Shown: in pieces, positions 8,749-16,682 of the stretch
Numbering within the stretch: the stretch's first letter is position 1
Layout of the letters: each line of letters opens with the position of its first letter
Source of the DNA: a virus
Virus record (IMG/VR): IMGVR_UViG_3300032073_000008
Coordinates: 1 to 64,000 of that record
Strand: one strand, 5' to 3'
Length of the DNA: 64,000 bases
Made by a program: the position numbers and the translations under genes
Notes under the pieces: generated by a model
Told to the model about the DNA's origin: nothing
The model's database searches: none
The model's input: the letters and a program-made list of their open reading frames with translations, nothing else

Positions 8749-8773
8749 CTAGTGGACCTTTGAAGTGTTCTAA
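8734..8773. repeat. 40-bp gene-junction direct repeat, copy 2
   Basis: This is the partner of 8111-8150 with three mismatches. It covers the stop of the 249-aa glycosyltransferase-like gene and the start of the PhyH-like gene. Confidence 0.85.
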
Positions 8774-9487
8774 ACCTGCTTCTGTTTTTAATCTTGATTC
8801 ATTCCAAACATGACCGCTTTGTGTCTCATGTATTTTTGTATTAGCAACAATACCATATCTCTCAAACCTCTCACGCAACACATCAAATATATAACTGTCA
8901 TGCCATTCAGATTCGCTAAAAATTAATAAACCATTATACATACCAGACATTGCATTCCAAAAATAATAATGAATTGGATGTTGTGTATCAAACATAACAA
9001 ATCCGCATTCACTGTGTCTTTGTGTTCTAGAAAGGTATGCCATATAATCACCCTTTATCAATAAAGAAGGAAAGAATTGATTATCAATATTTTTGGTTGC
9101 CTTTGTGTCAGCATCAATCCATATTAAATATCTTCCTTTCGGTGATTGTAGTGCTTGGAATATAGAATATATTTTGTAAGCAAATCTTGTAGCATCCCAT
9201 TTGAACATAAGTTTTTTATCATACTCGTCAGAGTTTCTTTCAGCTGTTATAACACTACTTATCAAAGGTGTGGCGACATTACTAAATGCTTCATACAAAT
9301 TTGTGTCTAGTTTTTGATATTCAATTTTTTCACCTGAAAAGAGTTCATCGAACTTATCGAAGTCATCTATAAAAACAGTAAGTGAGGAGTTGTCAGGCAG
9401 GTATGAATTCATGCTGACGATCATGTTTTCGCCAAATGCACGATATTGTTTGATTGACATTGATGTAACTAAATGATATTGGTCCAT
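8738..9487 (-). CDS. Glycosyltransferase-like protein with DxD motif (249 aa)
   Basis: A hydrophobic strand followed by DAD (LIWIDADTKATKN, residues 125-127) is the nucleotide-sugar/metal site of GT-A-type enzymes. SECGFVMFDTQHP near residue 172 resembles the acceptor-loop region of small phage and bacterial glycosyltransferases. It opens the sugar cluster GT, PhyH, GT8, epimerase. The end overlaps the start of the PhyH gene by 11 nt. Only a 41-bp AT-rich gap without a clear consensus promoter separates it from the upstream late gene, so late read-through is possible. The sugar donor and acceptor are unknown. Confidence 0.7.
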   Translation of the reverse strand: MDQYHLVTSMSIKQYRAFGENMIVSMNSYLPDNSSLTVFIDDFDKFDELFSGEKIEYQKLDTNLYEAFSNVATPLISSVITAERNSDEYDKKLMFKWDATRFAYKIYSIFQALQSPKGRYLIWIDADTKATKNIDNQFFPSLLIKGDYMAYLSRTQRHSECGFVMFDTQHPIHYYFWNAMSGMYNGLLIFSESEWHDSYIFDVLRERFERYGIVANTKIHETQSGHVWNESRLKTEAGLEHFKGPLDGK

Positions 9488-9528
9488 TCATCAAATCCCA
9501 TAATATAATTAATAATATATATAAGCTG

Positions 9529-10752
9529 TTAATTCCAGCCTTTTAAATAGTTGTCAGAAAAGTTAGCATGACTAAATTGCATTCTATTCACTAGCTTGAG
9601 TGCACTGCCATCGTTATCAATAGCAACATAACCTTCTGGAGCAGTTACTTGGAACCCATCCTTTGTTCTGAGTAGTGTATCAATATTGCTTGCTTGATCC
9701 ATCTTACTAATAATCATCTCTTTAGCATCAATCAATTCATTCATTAACAAGAAGATGCTTTCAAGATTCTTAACATTAGCATTAGAAAAGAACTTTAGTA
9801 TCTCATCACGCTTATCAGTCTGGACTTTCTTACCCTTTGGTGTCTTGCGTTTATCAGCTTCTTTGGCATAAAACCCAGTAATGTGATTCACGAGATCCTT
9901 AACATGTGATTTTACATTTGTAATCTTTTGTCCTGCTCTCACTTTAGTATTAAAGTGGACTGTAATCTGACGAATCAACTCTGGGTTCTCAGAGATAGCA
10001 TTCATTGTTTTAGCGTCCAACTTTCTGAATATCTTACCAGCATTACTAATGTATTTGGTCACTTCTTTGTTTTCTTTAGCAGTGAATGTAGCTTTACCAG
10101 ACACATCAGTGAACTCGGGATCAACATACCAAACGTCTTTAGATGGTCTTAGCTTTTCAGATATCTTCTGACCGAATGATGCTTTCATTGTCTCAAATGA
10201 CGAGCCACTGTATACAGTATGCCACACAATACCAATCTTAGCTGAACGGATAGACTTACCCATTTCTGATTTACTTGGTACAGAGTACACAATTGTGTTT
10301 GGGTGGAATGTTGTAACTTTCTCACCATCTATTGTTTCACTTTTCAAGTCACTTTTGCTGAATAGGAAGTCCCCTTGTAACACTCCAGTGATTCCAAGAT
10401 CTGGTAAATGTTTCAGAGCGAGTTTTAACTTAACTGCCAAATCACCGCTAGTGTCATCATCTACCTCTGCAGCAGTCTTGTAGATTTTAGGGTTTTTATT
10501 AAAGACTCCTTTTTTCGCCACAAAAAACTCGCCATCGCGTGGATCTTGTCCAGCAAATATAGCAGGAGCACCATCCCACTTAACAGTAGTAGAGACACCC
10601 CGAGAAGAACTGCCCGAAAGCATATCACGCATACTGCGTAAAAGGTTAATAGCTTGTCTTGCACCTGTCACACCCCCATAGAGTACAGCATCTTCAAGAT
10701 GCGTCATGTGTGTATTTTTTTGTTCAATTAAGAAACTGCTAAACTTTTTCAT
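9529..10752 (-). CDS. DUF6267-like protein with ligase/nucleotidyltransferase KxDG motif and capsid-targeting-like N-terminus (407 aa)
   Basis: The protein matches a conserved family of marine T4-like phages that I recall as DUF6267. Residues 58-61 read KWDG in TTVKWDGAPAIFAG, like motif I of ATP-dependent ligases and RNA ligases, where the lysine takes AMP. GVLQGDFLF (123-131) and IGIVWHTVYSG (~170) sit where ligase motifs III and IV would be. The first residues MKKFSSFLIEQ closely resemble the T4 internal-protein capsid-targeting sequence (MKTYQEFIAEA), with a gp21-type cleavage site LIE. The gene follows the 443-aa gene by one nucleotide, behind a late promoter. It may be a packaged, injected nucleotidyl-transfer enzyme. 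Activity is inferred. Confidence 0.75.
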   Translation of the reverse strand: MKKFSSFLIEQKNTHMTHLEDAVLYGGVTGARQAINLLRSMRDMLSGSSSRGVSTTVKWDGAPAIFAGQDPRDGEFFVAKKGVFNKNPKIYKTAAEVDDDTSGDLAVKLKLALKHLPDLGITGVLQGDFLFSKSDLKSETIDGEKVTTFHPNTIVYSVPSKSEMGKSIRSAKIGIVWHTVYSGSSFETMKASFGQKISEKLRPSKDVWYVDPEFTDVSGKATFTAKENKEVTKYISNAGKIFRKLDAKTMNAISENPELIRQITVHFNTKVRAGQKITNVKSHVKDLVNHITGFYAKEADKRKTPKGKKVQTDKRDEILKFFSNANVKNLESIFLLMNELIDAKEMIISKMDQASNIDTLLRTKDGFQVTAPEGYVAIDNDGSALKLVNRMQFSHANFSDNYLKGWN

Positions 10753-10753
10753 A

Positions 10754-12085
10754 TTAATATATCTTACAGTGGATTGATGAGAAGTCGTTTTTCTTGATAG
10801 CTGAATAATAACAGCTCTTTAGTACATCTGGATCACTTTCTGATAATATTTCTAGATAGTATGTCAGCCAAGCACCAGCTTTTAATTGTACTTCAGATGT
10901 GGGGAATGGTGATACTTTATCAATTACAAACGACTTCTTCAACAATTTAGGAAGTTTTGTGCTCAAGTATTTCATTGGATCATTCATGATTTTAGTCTTG
11001 TCAGACTTTATGTCGAACCCATTTTGAGAAGCGAGTTCAGGGAATAATTGCGCAGACACAGAGCCCAATTGGACATCAGCACCCTTCTGTCTGCCCTCAA
11101 GATAAATGCGGATATCTCCAACCTTTGAGATTGTGCCAGCCTTGTATCCAACACGCAAATTAAATCCACTAATGTTACCTTGAGTTTCGAAAATAAAATT
11201 CTTTTGGAATGGATCAAACAAAACACGCATTGGTGTTAATTCAACATCAGGGATATCAGATGTTGAAACAGTTTCAACTTTAGCAGTTTTGTTTTTAGAT
11301 ATCTTTTTAAGAGATACACCGATAATTTCTTTGCTTTCATACTTATCAGATAACCAAGCATTAAATTCAAGTAATGATGTTATGTCTTTTGTTTGTTTAA
11401 TTATCTGTGCTTTTGTAATCTTCATAACCCAGATGTCAGCAGGATTCCAGTTATCTTTTAAATCCTTTAGACCAAATCGTTTTGCTAGATTAAACAAAAC
11501 ATTAGAATCATTCTTTTCTGAGTCTAAGTATATTTTATGTTTTGGAAGATTACCGAAGTTTTTAGAGAATGCAATATATTGTTGCTCAAAATTATGCATC
11601 CATTCTGGACTGAAATCAAACCCCACTGCTGAAGACACTTGCTTCAGTGTTGGCTTCTTACCTTTAAATGCACCTTCAAAGTATGAGATTGTACCAGCTT
11701 CTTGTTCTGCTGTTGTTGGGTTTGCTACTGTCTGTCCTTTCTTTGGTAGACGACCACTACCACGCATTCCACCTGAAGGAACAAGAGCAATGTTAACAAG
11801 TTTAGATGAAACATATTTTTCACCTTTAGGCATGAAGCCATAACCTGACAAGTCTTTATGTACCGCAAGTTTGGGAATAAGTTTTTTGTCAGTGATCTTT
11901 ATCATCAACTGTGTCTTTGCTTTTTTAAAGTCATACTTTGGTTCGATATATACAACATCATCATCAGCATGCTTTTTGAGACGAGTTATGAATCTTTTCA
12001 ATTCAGGATTCATAGCTGTAGGAAGGTGTTCGTATCCGAGCCACAGTTTTGTAGACTCCACTAGATACTCTCCGAATTTATACAT
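10754..12085 (-). CDS. Late protein with capsid-targeting-like N-terminus, function unknown (443 aa)
   Basis: The protein begins MYKFGEYLVES, which lines up with the T4 capsid-targeting sequence MKTYQEFIAEA, and LVE fits the gp21 protease consensus. The remainder is soluble and mixed alpha/beta. A distinctive stretch NWNPADIWVMKITKAQ lies near residue 219 and IIGVSLKK near 260. I have seen similar wording in uncharacterised nuclease-like proteins but cannot assign a fold. A TATAAATA late promoter lies ~40 nt upstream of the AAAGG ribosome-binding site. It is transcribed together with the following KxDG protein, so the two may be packaged in the capsid and act on the host after injection. Confidence 0.7.
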   Translation of the reverse strand: MYKFGEYLVESTKLWLGYEHLPTAMNPELKRFITRLKKHADDDVVYIEPKYDFKKAKTQLMIKITDKKLIPKLAVHKDLSGYGFMPKGEKYVSSKLVNIALVPSGGMRGSGRLPKKGQTVANPTTAEQEAGTISYFEGAFKGKKPTLKQVSSAVGFDFSPEWMHNFEQQYIAFSKNFGNLPKHKIYLDSEKNDSNVLFNLAKRFGLKDLKDNWNPADIWVMKITKAQIIKQTKDITSLLEFNAWLSDKYESKEIIGVSLKKISKNKTAKVETVSTSDIPDVELTPMRVLFDPFQKNFIFETQGNISGFNLRVGYKAGTISKVGDIRIYLEGRQKGADVQLGSVSAQLFPELASQNGFDIKSDKTKIMNDPMKYLSTKLPKLLKKSFVIDKVSPFPTSEVQLKAGAWLTYYLEILSESDPDVLKSCYYSAIKKNDFSSIHCKIY

Positions 12086-12123
12086 TTGTCAACCTTTGTT
12101 TTGTCAAAAAGAATATTATATGT

Positions 12124-12131
12124 TATTTATA
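12124..12131 (-). promoter_or_regulatory. T4-type late promoter
   Basis: A perfect minus-strand TATAAATA lies upstream of the 443-aa and 407-aa genes, marking the pair as late genes. Confidence 0.75.
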
Positions 12132-12146
12132 ATCCAAAGGCAATAG

Positions 12147-12173
12147 AAAATGAGCATTTTAATGACATGCTCA
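12147..12173 (-). terminator. Rho-independent terminator after gp41
   Basis: On the minus strand, TGAGCAT and ATGCTCA form a 7-bp stem (12151-12157 with 12167-12173) around a 9-nt loop, followed by TTTT. It would end the uvsX-gp41 transcript. The U tract is short, so efficiency may be moderate. Confidence 0.6.
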
Positions 12174-12186
12174 GGTCATAGAGTTA

Positions 12187-12225
12187 TGTGTGTGATGAGA
12201 GAGAGTGAGAGAGAGTTCACACACA
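12187..12225. repeat. Inverted repeat with (GA)n/(CT)n loop
   Basis: TGTGTGTGA (12187-12195) and TCACACACA (12217-12225) are perfect inverted copies around a 21-nt purine tract of GA repeats. It lies between the gp41 stop and its terminator. It may be a transcript-end structure or a simple-sequence remnant. Confidence 0.7.
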
Positions 12226-12230
12226 CAACA

Positions 12231-13658
12231 TTATACTTTCAATCCTCCGAAGTTTTTACGACCCATCTTTTTGGTTGCCCACTTCATTTGATCATCTTCT
12301 TTAGCCCTAGACCCAAACTCTGAGTTATCAAATACTGGTCCAGTGTCACCACTATCGGAAAGACCCTCTTGAGCAGTTTGCTCAACATCATACAACCTCA
12401 TCTTAGCACGATCAATACCAACCATAAACCTTTTATGTGTACTTGGATCACCATAACGATTTTTTAACTGTTTCACCATTATCTGCCCAAGCTCATCTAA
12501 CTCTTCTGTAACAATCAATGCAGCCATAAAATCAGCAGTTGCTGGTAGACCAAACGATTCAGAAGTATCAGTCAACTCAATATCACTGCTACCATATCCA
12601 CTACGAGTTGTTTGTGTAGCTGATACAATAGGAACATTTTGTTCAACAGCCAAACCACGCATCTCCTCAGCAATGGCTTTGATCAGAGTATATGAGTTAA
12701 TGTTTGCACCAGCACGAACTCTTGAAGAACTGCATATGTTTAGATAATCAACATAGATGATATCAGGTGTAAATGATTTCTTTAATTTCATCTCATTCAG
12801 TAGATGACGAAAATGACCAACACCAGCAGATGCAGTTGGATATTCTTTTATAATTAATTTGCCAGATGTCTTACCTTTAACTCTTTCTATTTTCTTTTCA
12901 TACATACTTTTAGATAATGCTTTTAAATTATCTAGTGTGACATTAAGTAAGTTGGCATCAATACGCTCAGCAATCTTTTCTTCAGCCATCTCCATAGTGA
13001 TGTATAAAACATTCTTGCCATCCATTAGATTAGCCGAAGCCATATGACACATAGCCAAAGACTTACCAGCACCAGTACCTGCCATGAGTATGTTCAAAGA
13101 TTTACGAGGCAACCCACCTTGTGTGATCTTGTTCATATAATCAAGGTCAAAGGGAACACGCTCTTCTTTGCGGTGATAAAACTCAAACCGTTCTTCAGCA
13201 TCTTCAACAAAATCATGACCAATGTTAGGATCAAATGAAACGCTTAGAGCATCAGACAACAACTCAGGTATTGCTCCTTTGTCTTGCTTCTGCCCTTTAG
13301 TTTGATCGAGTATACTGATGCTTTCCATTATGGCATTATATACAGCTTTTTCTTGACAGAACTTCTCAGTTGTATTAATTAACCACTCAGGATCTTCAGC
13401 TTGCTCAACAGATAGTGATGAAATATATTCACCACATTCTTTGAATTCACTATCTGAAAGATTCGTCTGTTGATCAAGTTCAATAACAAGTGCCTCTTTA
13501 GTTGGCACAGTATTAAACTTGTTTATGAAATGATCTATTTGTTCATAGACCGCACGCTCAACACGATCACTGAAGTATTCAGATTTTAGATAGGGGAGTG
13601 TTCTCCTAGCATAATCCTCATCATTCAGTAGGTGTCTCAGTATCAGTTGTTCCTGCAT
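12231..13658 (-). CDS. 41: Replicative DNA helicase gp41 (DnaB family)
   Basis: This is a T4 gp41/DnaB-type hexameric helicase that unwinds DNA at the fork and recruits primase. The N-terminal ~150 residues are the helical collar-type domain. The RecA-like domain has Walker A AGTGAGKS (193-200), the helicase motif YITMEMAEE and the Walker B strand DIIYVDYLN (~297). The 475-aa length matches T4 gp41. The ATG start lies 38 nt inside the end of the preceding 104-aa ORF, implying coupling with uvsX expression. It is followed by an inverted repeat and a terminator. Confidence 0.95.
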   Translation of the reverse strand: MQEQLILRHLLNDEDYARRTLPYLKSEYFSDRVERAVYEQIDHFINKFNTVPTKEALVIELDQQTNLSDSEFKECGEYISSLSVEQAEDPEWLINTTEKFCQEKAVYNAIMESISILDQTKGQKQDKGAIPELLSDALSVSFDPNIGHDFVEDAEERFEFYHRKEERVPFDLDYMNKITQGGLPRKSLNILMAGTGAGKSLAMCHMASANLMDGKNVLYITMEMAEEKIAERIDANLLNVTLDNLKALSKSMYEKKIERVKGKTSGKLIIKEYPTASAGVGHFRHLLNEMKLKKSFTPDIIYVDYLNICSSSRVRAGANINSYTLIKAIAEEMRGLAVEQNVPIVSATQTTRSGYGSSDIELTDTSESFGLPATADFMAALIVTEELDELGQIMVKQLKNRYGDPSTHKRFMVGIDRAKMRLYDVEQTAQEGLSDSGDTGPVFDNSEFGSRAKEDDQMKWATKKMGRKNFGGLKV

Positions 13659-13935
13659 TATCTACGCTCTCTCTCAATTGTTGTTCAATAATATCGACAA
13701 GTATGTCTCCCATTATACTAATTGCTTCTTCAGAAGTCAAGTCAACATCTGTGGGGTTATCAATAGTGATTGTATTGTAGTCAAGTACAGCTTGACCATC
13801 TTCTTCTCTTTCATGAAAAGATACAGTGTCATACTGATAAGTGAGTCCCTCACAACTACCTTCCAGCACCTTAACAGCCCAATGATCTGCATGGAATCCT
13901 TCTGGCGATTCTACTAAATCATATTTAACTGACAT
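13621..13935 (-). CDS. Conserved small protein between uvsX and gp41 (104 aa)
   Basis: This acidic 104-aa protein begins MSVKYDLVESPEGFHADHWAVK and contains ITIDNPTDVDLTSEEAISIMGDILVDIIEQQL, a likely amphipathic helix near residues 65-92. It occupies the slot that T4 gives to gene 40, but I see no clear resemblance to gp40. It overlaps uvsX at the start and gp41 at the end, so all three are translated from one message. A homologue at this position in marine T4-like phages is recalled from memory. The function is unknown, and an accessory role in replication or recombination is inferred only from position. Confidence 0.75.
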   Translation of the reverse strand: MSVKYDLVESPEGFHADHWAVKVLEGSCEGLTYQYDTVSFHEREEDGQAVLDYNTITIDNPTDVDLTSEEAISIMGDILVDIIEQQLRESVDNAGTTDTETPTE

Positions 13936-14974
13936 TTTCTATATCCTCTTGAGGTGTTTCATCAATACCAACCTGACCATACTTAAACTCTTTGGCTGCA
14001 GCCACTTCAAGCTGTTCCATAATCTCAGGAGTAAAATACTTCTCAGGGTCGTTGTTTATTGCTTTACCAAACACCTTACTTCCATCAGGTAATTCATAGC
14101 GTGTCGATACTTTCTTGATGATGTTATATTTTTCAGCAAGATCAAGTAGACCATAATAACGATCAAGACCACTATCATATGATAACTTCACTTCAACCTT
14201 TTTCTGTTCTTTAGTGAAGCGAGACTTATGCATGGTTGCTTTGATAATGTTACCAACAACATCAGTGCCATCTTTATCTTTCTTCTTACCTAACATAACA
14301 ATTGAAGATGCAGCATACTTCAAGCCACTACCACCGCTGATTTCTTTAGTCGGGATGTAAGCACCAACAACATCATAGACATGGTTTGTAACTAATAAAG
14401 GAACATTTGCTTTAGCTAATTTCAAAGACAATACACGGAAAGTACCACGCAACAACTGTGCTTTGGTCATATCTCGTTTGTCAGTACCAGCTTCAGTATC
14501 AGCCAACTCTTTATTAGAAGATAACATGCCGAGTGAATCAAGAACCATCATCATTGGGGGAGCATCTTTACCTTGATCAATGTAAGTGCTTAGAATACGA
14601 GTTGCGTTTGTACGAAACTCTTCAATAGAACATGGCTCAGAAATAACAACACGCTTTGTATCAATACCACGATCTTCCATCATCTGTTTTGTTACTGCAG
14701 CTTCAGTGTCAAAATATATGACACCACCATCTTTGTTATCATCTAAGAACTGTTTGAGCACACCCAAAACAAAGAATGTTTTACCAGTAGCAGATTCACC
14801 AGCAAACGCTGTAATTTTATTATTAGGCACACCACCATACAGACTACCAGACACAGCAGCATTCAAAATATATGATCCTGTGTCTATAGAGCCTGAAAAC
14901 TCGGAACTGTTTGCACCTTCATCAAGGAGTGATGTATTATCGATCCCCTTTACCATATCAGTTAAAAAACTCAT
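13925..14974 (-). CDS. uvsX: RecA-like recombinase UvsX
   Basis: This is the T4 UvsX-type recombinase, which forms filaments on ssDNA and catalyses strand exchange for recombination-dependent replication. Walker A is GESATGKT (59-66), the Walker B-like strand is MMMVLDSLG near residue 141, and the DNA-binding loop region follows (TNHVYDVVGAY, then KEISGGSGLKYAASS). The 349-aa length is normal. A GAGGAAG ribosome-binding site precedes the ATG. A near-consensus sigma70 promoter ends ~30 nt upstream, so uvsX, the 104-aa gene and gp41 form one early unit. It should act with UvsY and UvsW, both encoded in this window. Confidence 0.97.
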   Translation of the reverse strand: MSFLTDMVKGIDNTSLLDEGANSSEFSGSIDTGSYILNAAVSGSLYGGVPNNKITAFAGESATGKTFFVLGVLKQFLDDNKDGGVIYFDTEAAVTKQMMEDRGIDTKRVVISEPCSIEEFRTNATRILSTYIDQGKDAPPMMMVLDSLGMLSSNKELADTEAGTDKRDMTKAQLLRGTFRVLSLKLAKANVPLLVTNHVYDVVGAYIPTKEISGGSGLKYAASSIVMLGKKKDKDGTDVVGNIIKATMHKSRFTKEQKKVEVKLSYDSGLDRYYGLLDLAEKYNIIKKVSTRYELPDGSKVFGKAINNDPEKYFTPEIMEQLEVAAAKEFKYGQVGIDETPQEDIENVS

Positions 14975-15004
14975 AACTCTTCCTCAATTAAAAAATATTG
15001 TATA

Positions 15005-15033
15005 ATTATATATCATAACATATAGAAAGTCAA
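15005..15033 (-). promoter_or_regulatory. Sigma70-like early promoter for uvsX-gp41
   Basis: Minus strand TTGACT (15028-15033), a 17-bp spacer and TATAAT (15005-15010). The predicted start lies ~20 nt before the uvsX ATG. Confidence 0.8.
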
Positions 15034-15039
15034 TAACAA

Positions 15040-15303
15040 TTAGCTATTGTAGATCTTATCAATCAGATCACTAAACTCTTCCAATTTATTATTTCTATTT
15101 GGCCAATAGATGTAATCTTTTTCTGGATTTTTAGCCAGATTGTTTAGGAGCGGTTTGAATGTATTGTATAGATCAATACACTTTGCTTCCCATGTATCAG
15201 CAGTTTCTGCAGCTTTAGTTGCTTGTGTGCTTGCCTGCTGGACAACATCTAATTCATCTTCAGTGACGGCTGTGAAGCCAAAATCAAAATCGAAGTCACT
15301 CAT
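15040..15303 (-). CDS. Conserved small T4-like phage protein (87 aa)
   Basis: The protein opens MSDFDFDFGFTAVTEDELD and ends with a conserved-looking segment EKDYIYWPNRNNKLEEFSDL. I recall similar small proteins beside DNA polymerase and uvsX in many marine T4-like phages, none with a known function. It has a GAGGAAA ribosome-binding site and lies 12 nt after the polymerase C-terminal gene, so it ends that operon. It is acidic at the N-terminus and basic at the C-terminus, with no membrane segment. It may be an accessory replication factor, judged by neighbourhood only. Confidence 0.75.
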   Translation of the reverse strand: MSDFDFDFGFTAVTEDELDVVQQASTQATKAAETADTWEAKCIDLYNTFKPLLNNLAKNPEKDYIYWPNRNNKLEEFSDLIDKIYNS

Positions 15304-15315
15304 TTGTATTTCCTC

Positions 15316-16410
15316 TTATGCAAAAAAACTTTCTAACGAACTTTTCTTTTCAGACTGCCATCCAACCGACTTCAGAATATACTTTAGTGGTTCAAGGAAT
15401 GCTTTCTGAAACTGCAATTCGCGGTCTATGTAGGAGTTTAACTCAAATTCTTTGGGCAGTGTTGTCATAACACTGATGATATTTTGCCTTGTTGGATTAG
15501 GCAATTTCAAATAACAAAACTTAATCTTCTCACCATCTTTGATGGACTCATATTTTTTGGTGAGCTTCATATCACGAAGCATATGATTATATACCAACCC
15601 ACCACGAACATGAATTGGTGTTCCTTTAGGAATTGTCAGCTCATCACCCAATACTGTATACTTATTCAAATCAGAAATTGAACGAGGAAAGGCAATGTCC
15701 TCGAAGCTGAAAGTATCAAACTTTTCTCTGAATTCAGAAATATAACTCTGCACTTCATCTTCACCTTTTGTCATAATAATCTTGATGGCTTCTTTCAAAG
15801 CATCACGACAGACTGCTGGTGTTGATGACTTAACAGTCTCAATACCCATCATCTTCAATTGCGGTTCAGCATAACGCACACCCTCATTATCATACACATT
15901 CATCATGTAGCGTTTCTTAGCAGTCCAGATAGCTTTATCTGCAATCGCTTCACGCTTCATAAACATCTTTTGGGAATATGCGTTTGTTAGGTGTGCCAGC
16001 TCTTCATAACTTTTATCAATAAAAGGTTCCAACTTCTCAGCTGCAACTTTGTCCAAGAAATTGACGACTTTGACAGCATCACTTCCCTCTTCAAAGCATT
16101 TGCGTACAAGTTTGTCGAGATTGACATAAATTGAATCTGTGTCCGACGCAATAACATAATCAACTTCGTCTGTATCCAAGATCTTGTTGAGATATTCATT
16201 TACTCTCCTTTCAATCCATCTAATTGCTAACTGACCAGACAATGTAATTGCCTCTGCCTTTCGTACATCAAAGAATCGAAAGTATTTATTACCGACTGCA
16301 CCATAAGCTGAGTTGAGCTGAACCTTTTTTGCAAGTTGAAGATTCTTGTACTTGCTTATATCTTTAACAAGTTGCTTCTTCCGTTCAAGAAGTTCAGCTC
16401 TTTCAGTCAT
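15316..16410 (-). CDS. 43B: DNA polymerase gp43, C-terminal part (palm motif C, thumb)
   Basis: This is the C-terminal part of a family B DNA polymerase encoded as its own gene. Motif B K29-VQL-NSAYG (29-37) of the fingers and motif C SDTDS (89-93) with the catalytic aspartates D90 and D92 are present. The rest corresponds to palm and thumb, and the C-terminal LESFFA resembles a clamp-binding tail. The ORF starts at an ATG in a TAATG overlap with the 90-aa gene. The break lies in the fingers just before motif B, so the two halves together make ~848 residues, the size of intact relatives. They must assemble in trans. Confidence 0.95.
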   Translation of the reverse strand: MTERAELLERKKQLVKDISKYKNLQLAKKVQLNSAYGAVGNKYFRFFDVRKAEAITLSGQLAIRWIERRVNEYLNKILDTDEVDYVIASDTDSIYVNLDKLVRKCFEEGSDAVKVVNFLDKVAAEKLEPFIDKSYEELAHLTNAYSQKMFMKREAIADKAIWTAKKRYMMNVYDNEGVRYAEPQLKMMGIETVKSSTPAVCRDALKEAIKIIMTKGEDEVQSYISEFREKFDTFSFEDIAFPRSISDLNKYTVLGDELTIPKGTPIHVRGGLVYNHMLRDMKLTKKYESIKDGEKIKFCYLKLPNPTRQNIISVMTTLPKEFELNSYIDRELQFQKAFLEPLKYILKSVGWQSEKKSSLESFFA

Positions 16411-16682
16411 TATACTACAATCCCGCTTGTTGCTTGAATATATGCTTTCTCAACATCTTCATTGGTTTCAGTCATGAATACTGTTCCACCAGTATAGAAA
16501 GAAACTGAGTCAACATTTGCTTTACCTGTCGCACAAACGCCATGAGCAAATCCCATACCCTGCTCGCCATGGACAAGCATGCGTGGATCTTTGATAACAA
16601 TACTAGCATCTGTTTCTTCTTCAAACTTACCAACAAACTCTCCAGTGAGAGTTACTAATGAAACTACAGTTCCTTTCTTCAT
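16410..16682 (-). CDS. Small conserved protein inserted between the polymerase halves (90 aa)
   Basis: An intact 90-codon ORF begins MKKGTVVSLVTLTGEFVGKF, with a beta-rich Sm/OB-like N-terminus and a helix at the end (EDVEKAYIQATSGIVV). It overlaps the upstream polymerase half by ATGA and the downstream half by TAATG, so ribosomes could pass through all three. It carries no LAGLIDADG, GIY-YIG or HNH motif, so it is not a homing endonuclease. Similar stand-alone proteins occur in marine T4-like phages, from memory, which argues against it being polymerase debris. Its function, and whether it helps join the halves, is unknown. Confidence 0.85.
   Translation of the reverse strand: MKKGTVVSLVTLTGEFVGKFEEETDASIVIKDPRMLVHGEQGMGFAHGVCATGKANVDSVSFYTGGTVFMTETNEDVEKAYIQATSGIVV

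Noticed and set aside
12187-12225. Repeat as part of a CRISPR array
   Set aside because: Only one simple-sequence inverted repeat is present, with no regular repeat-spacer units.
16410-16682. The 90-aa insert as a homing endonuclease
   Set aside because: It has no LAGLIDADG, GIY-YIG, HNH or His-Cys motif and is too short.
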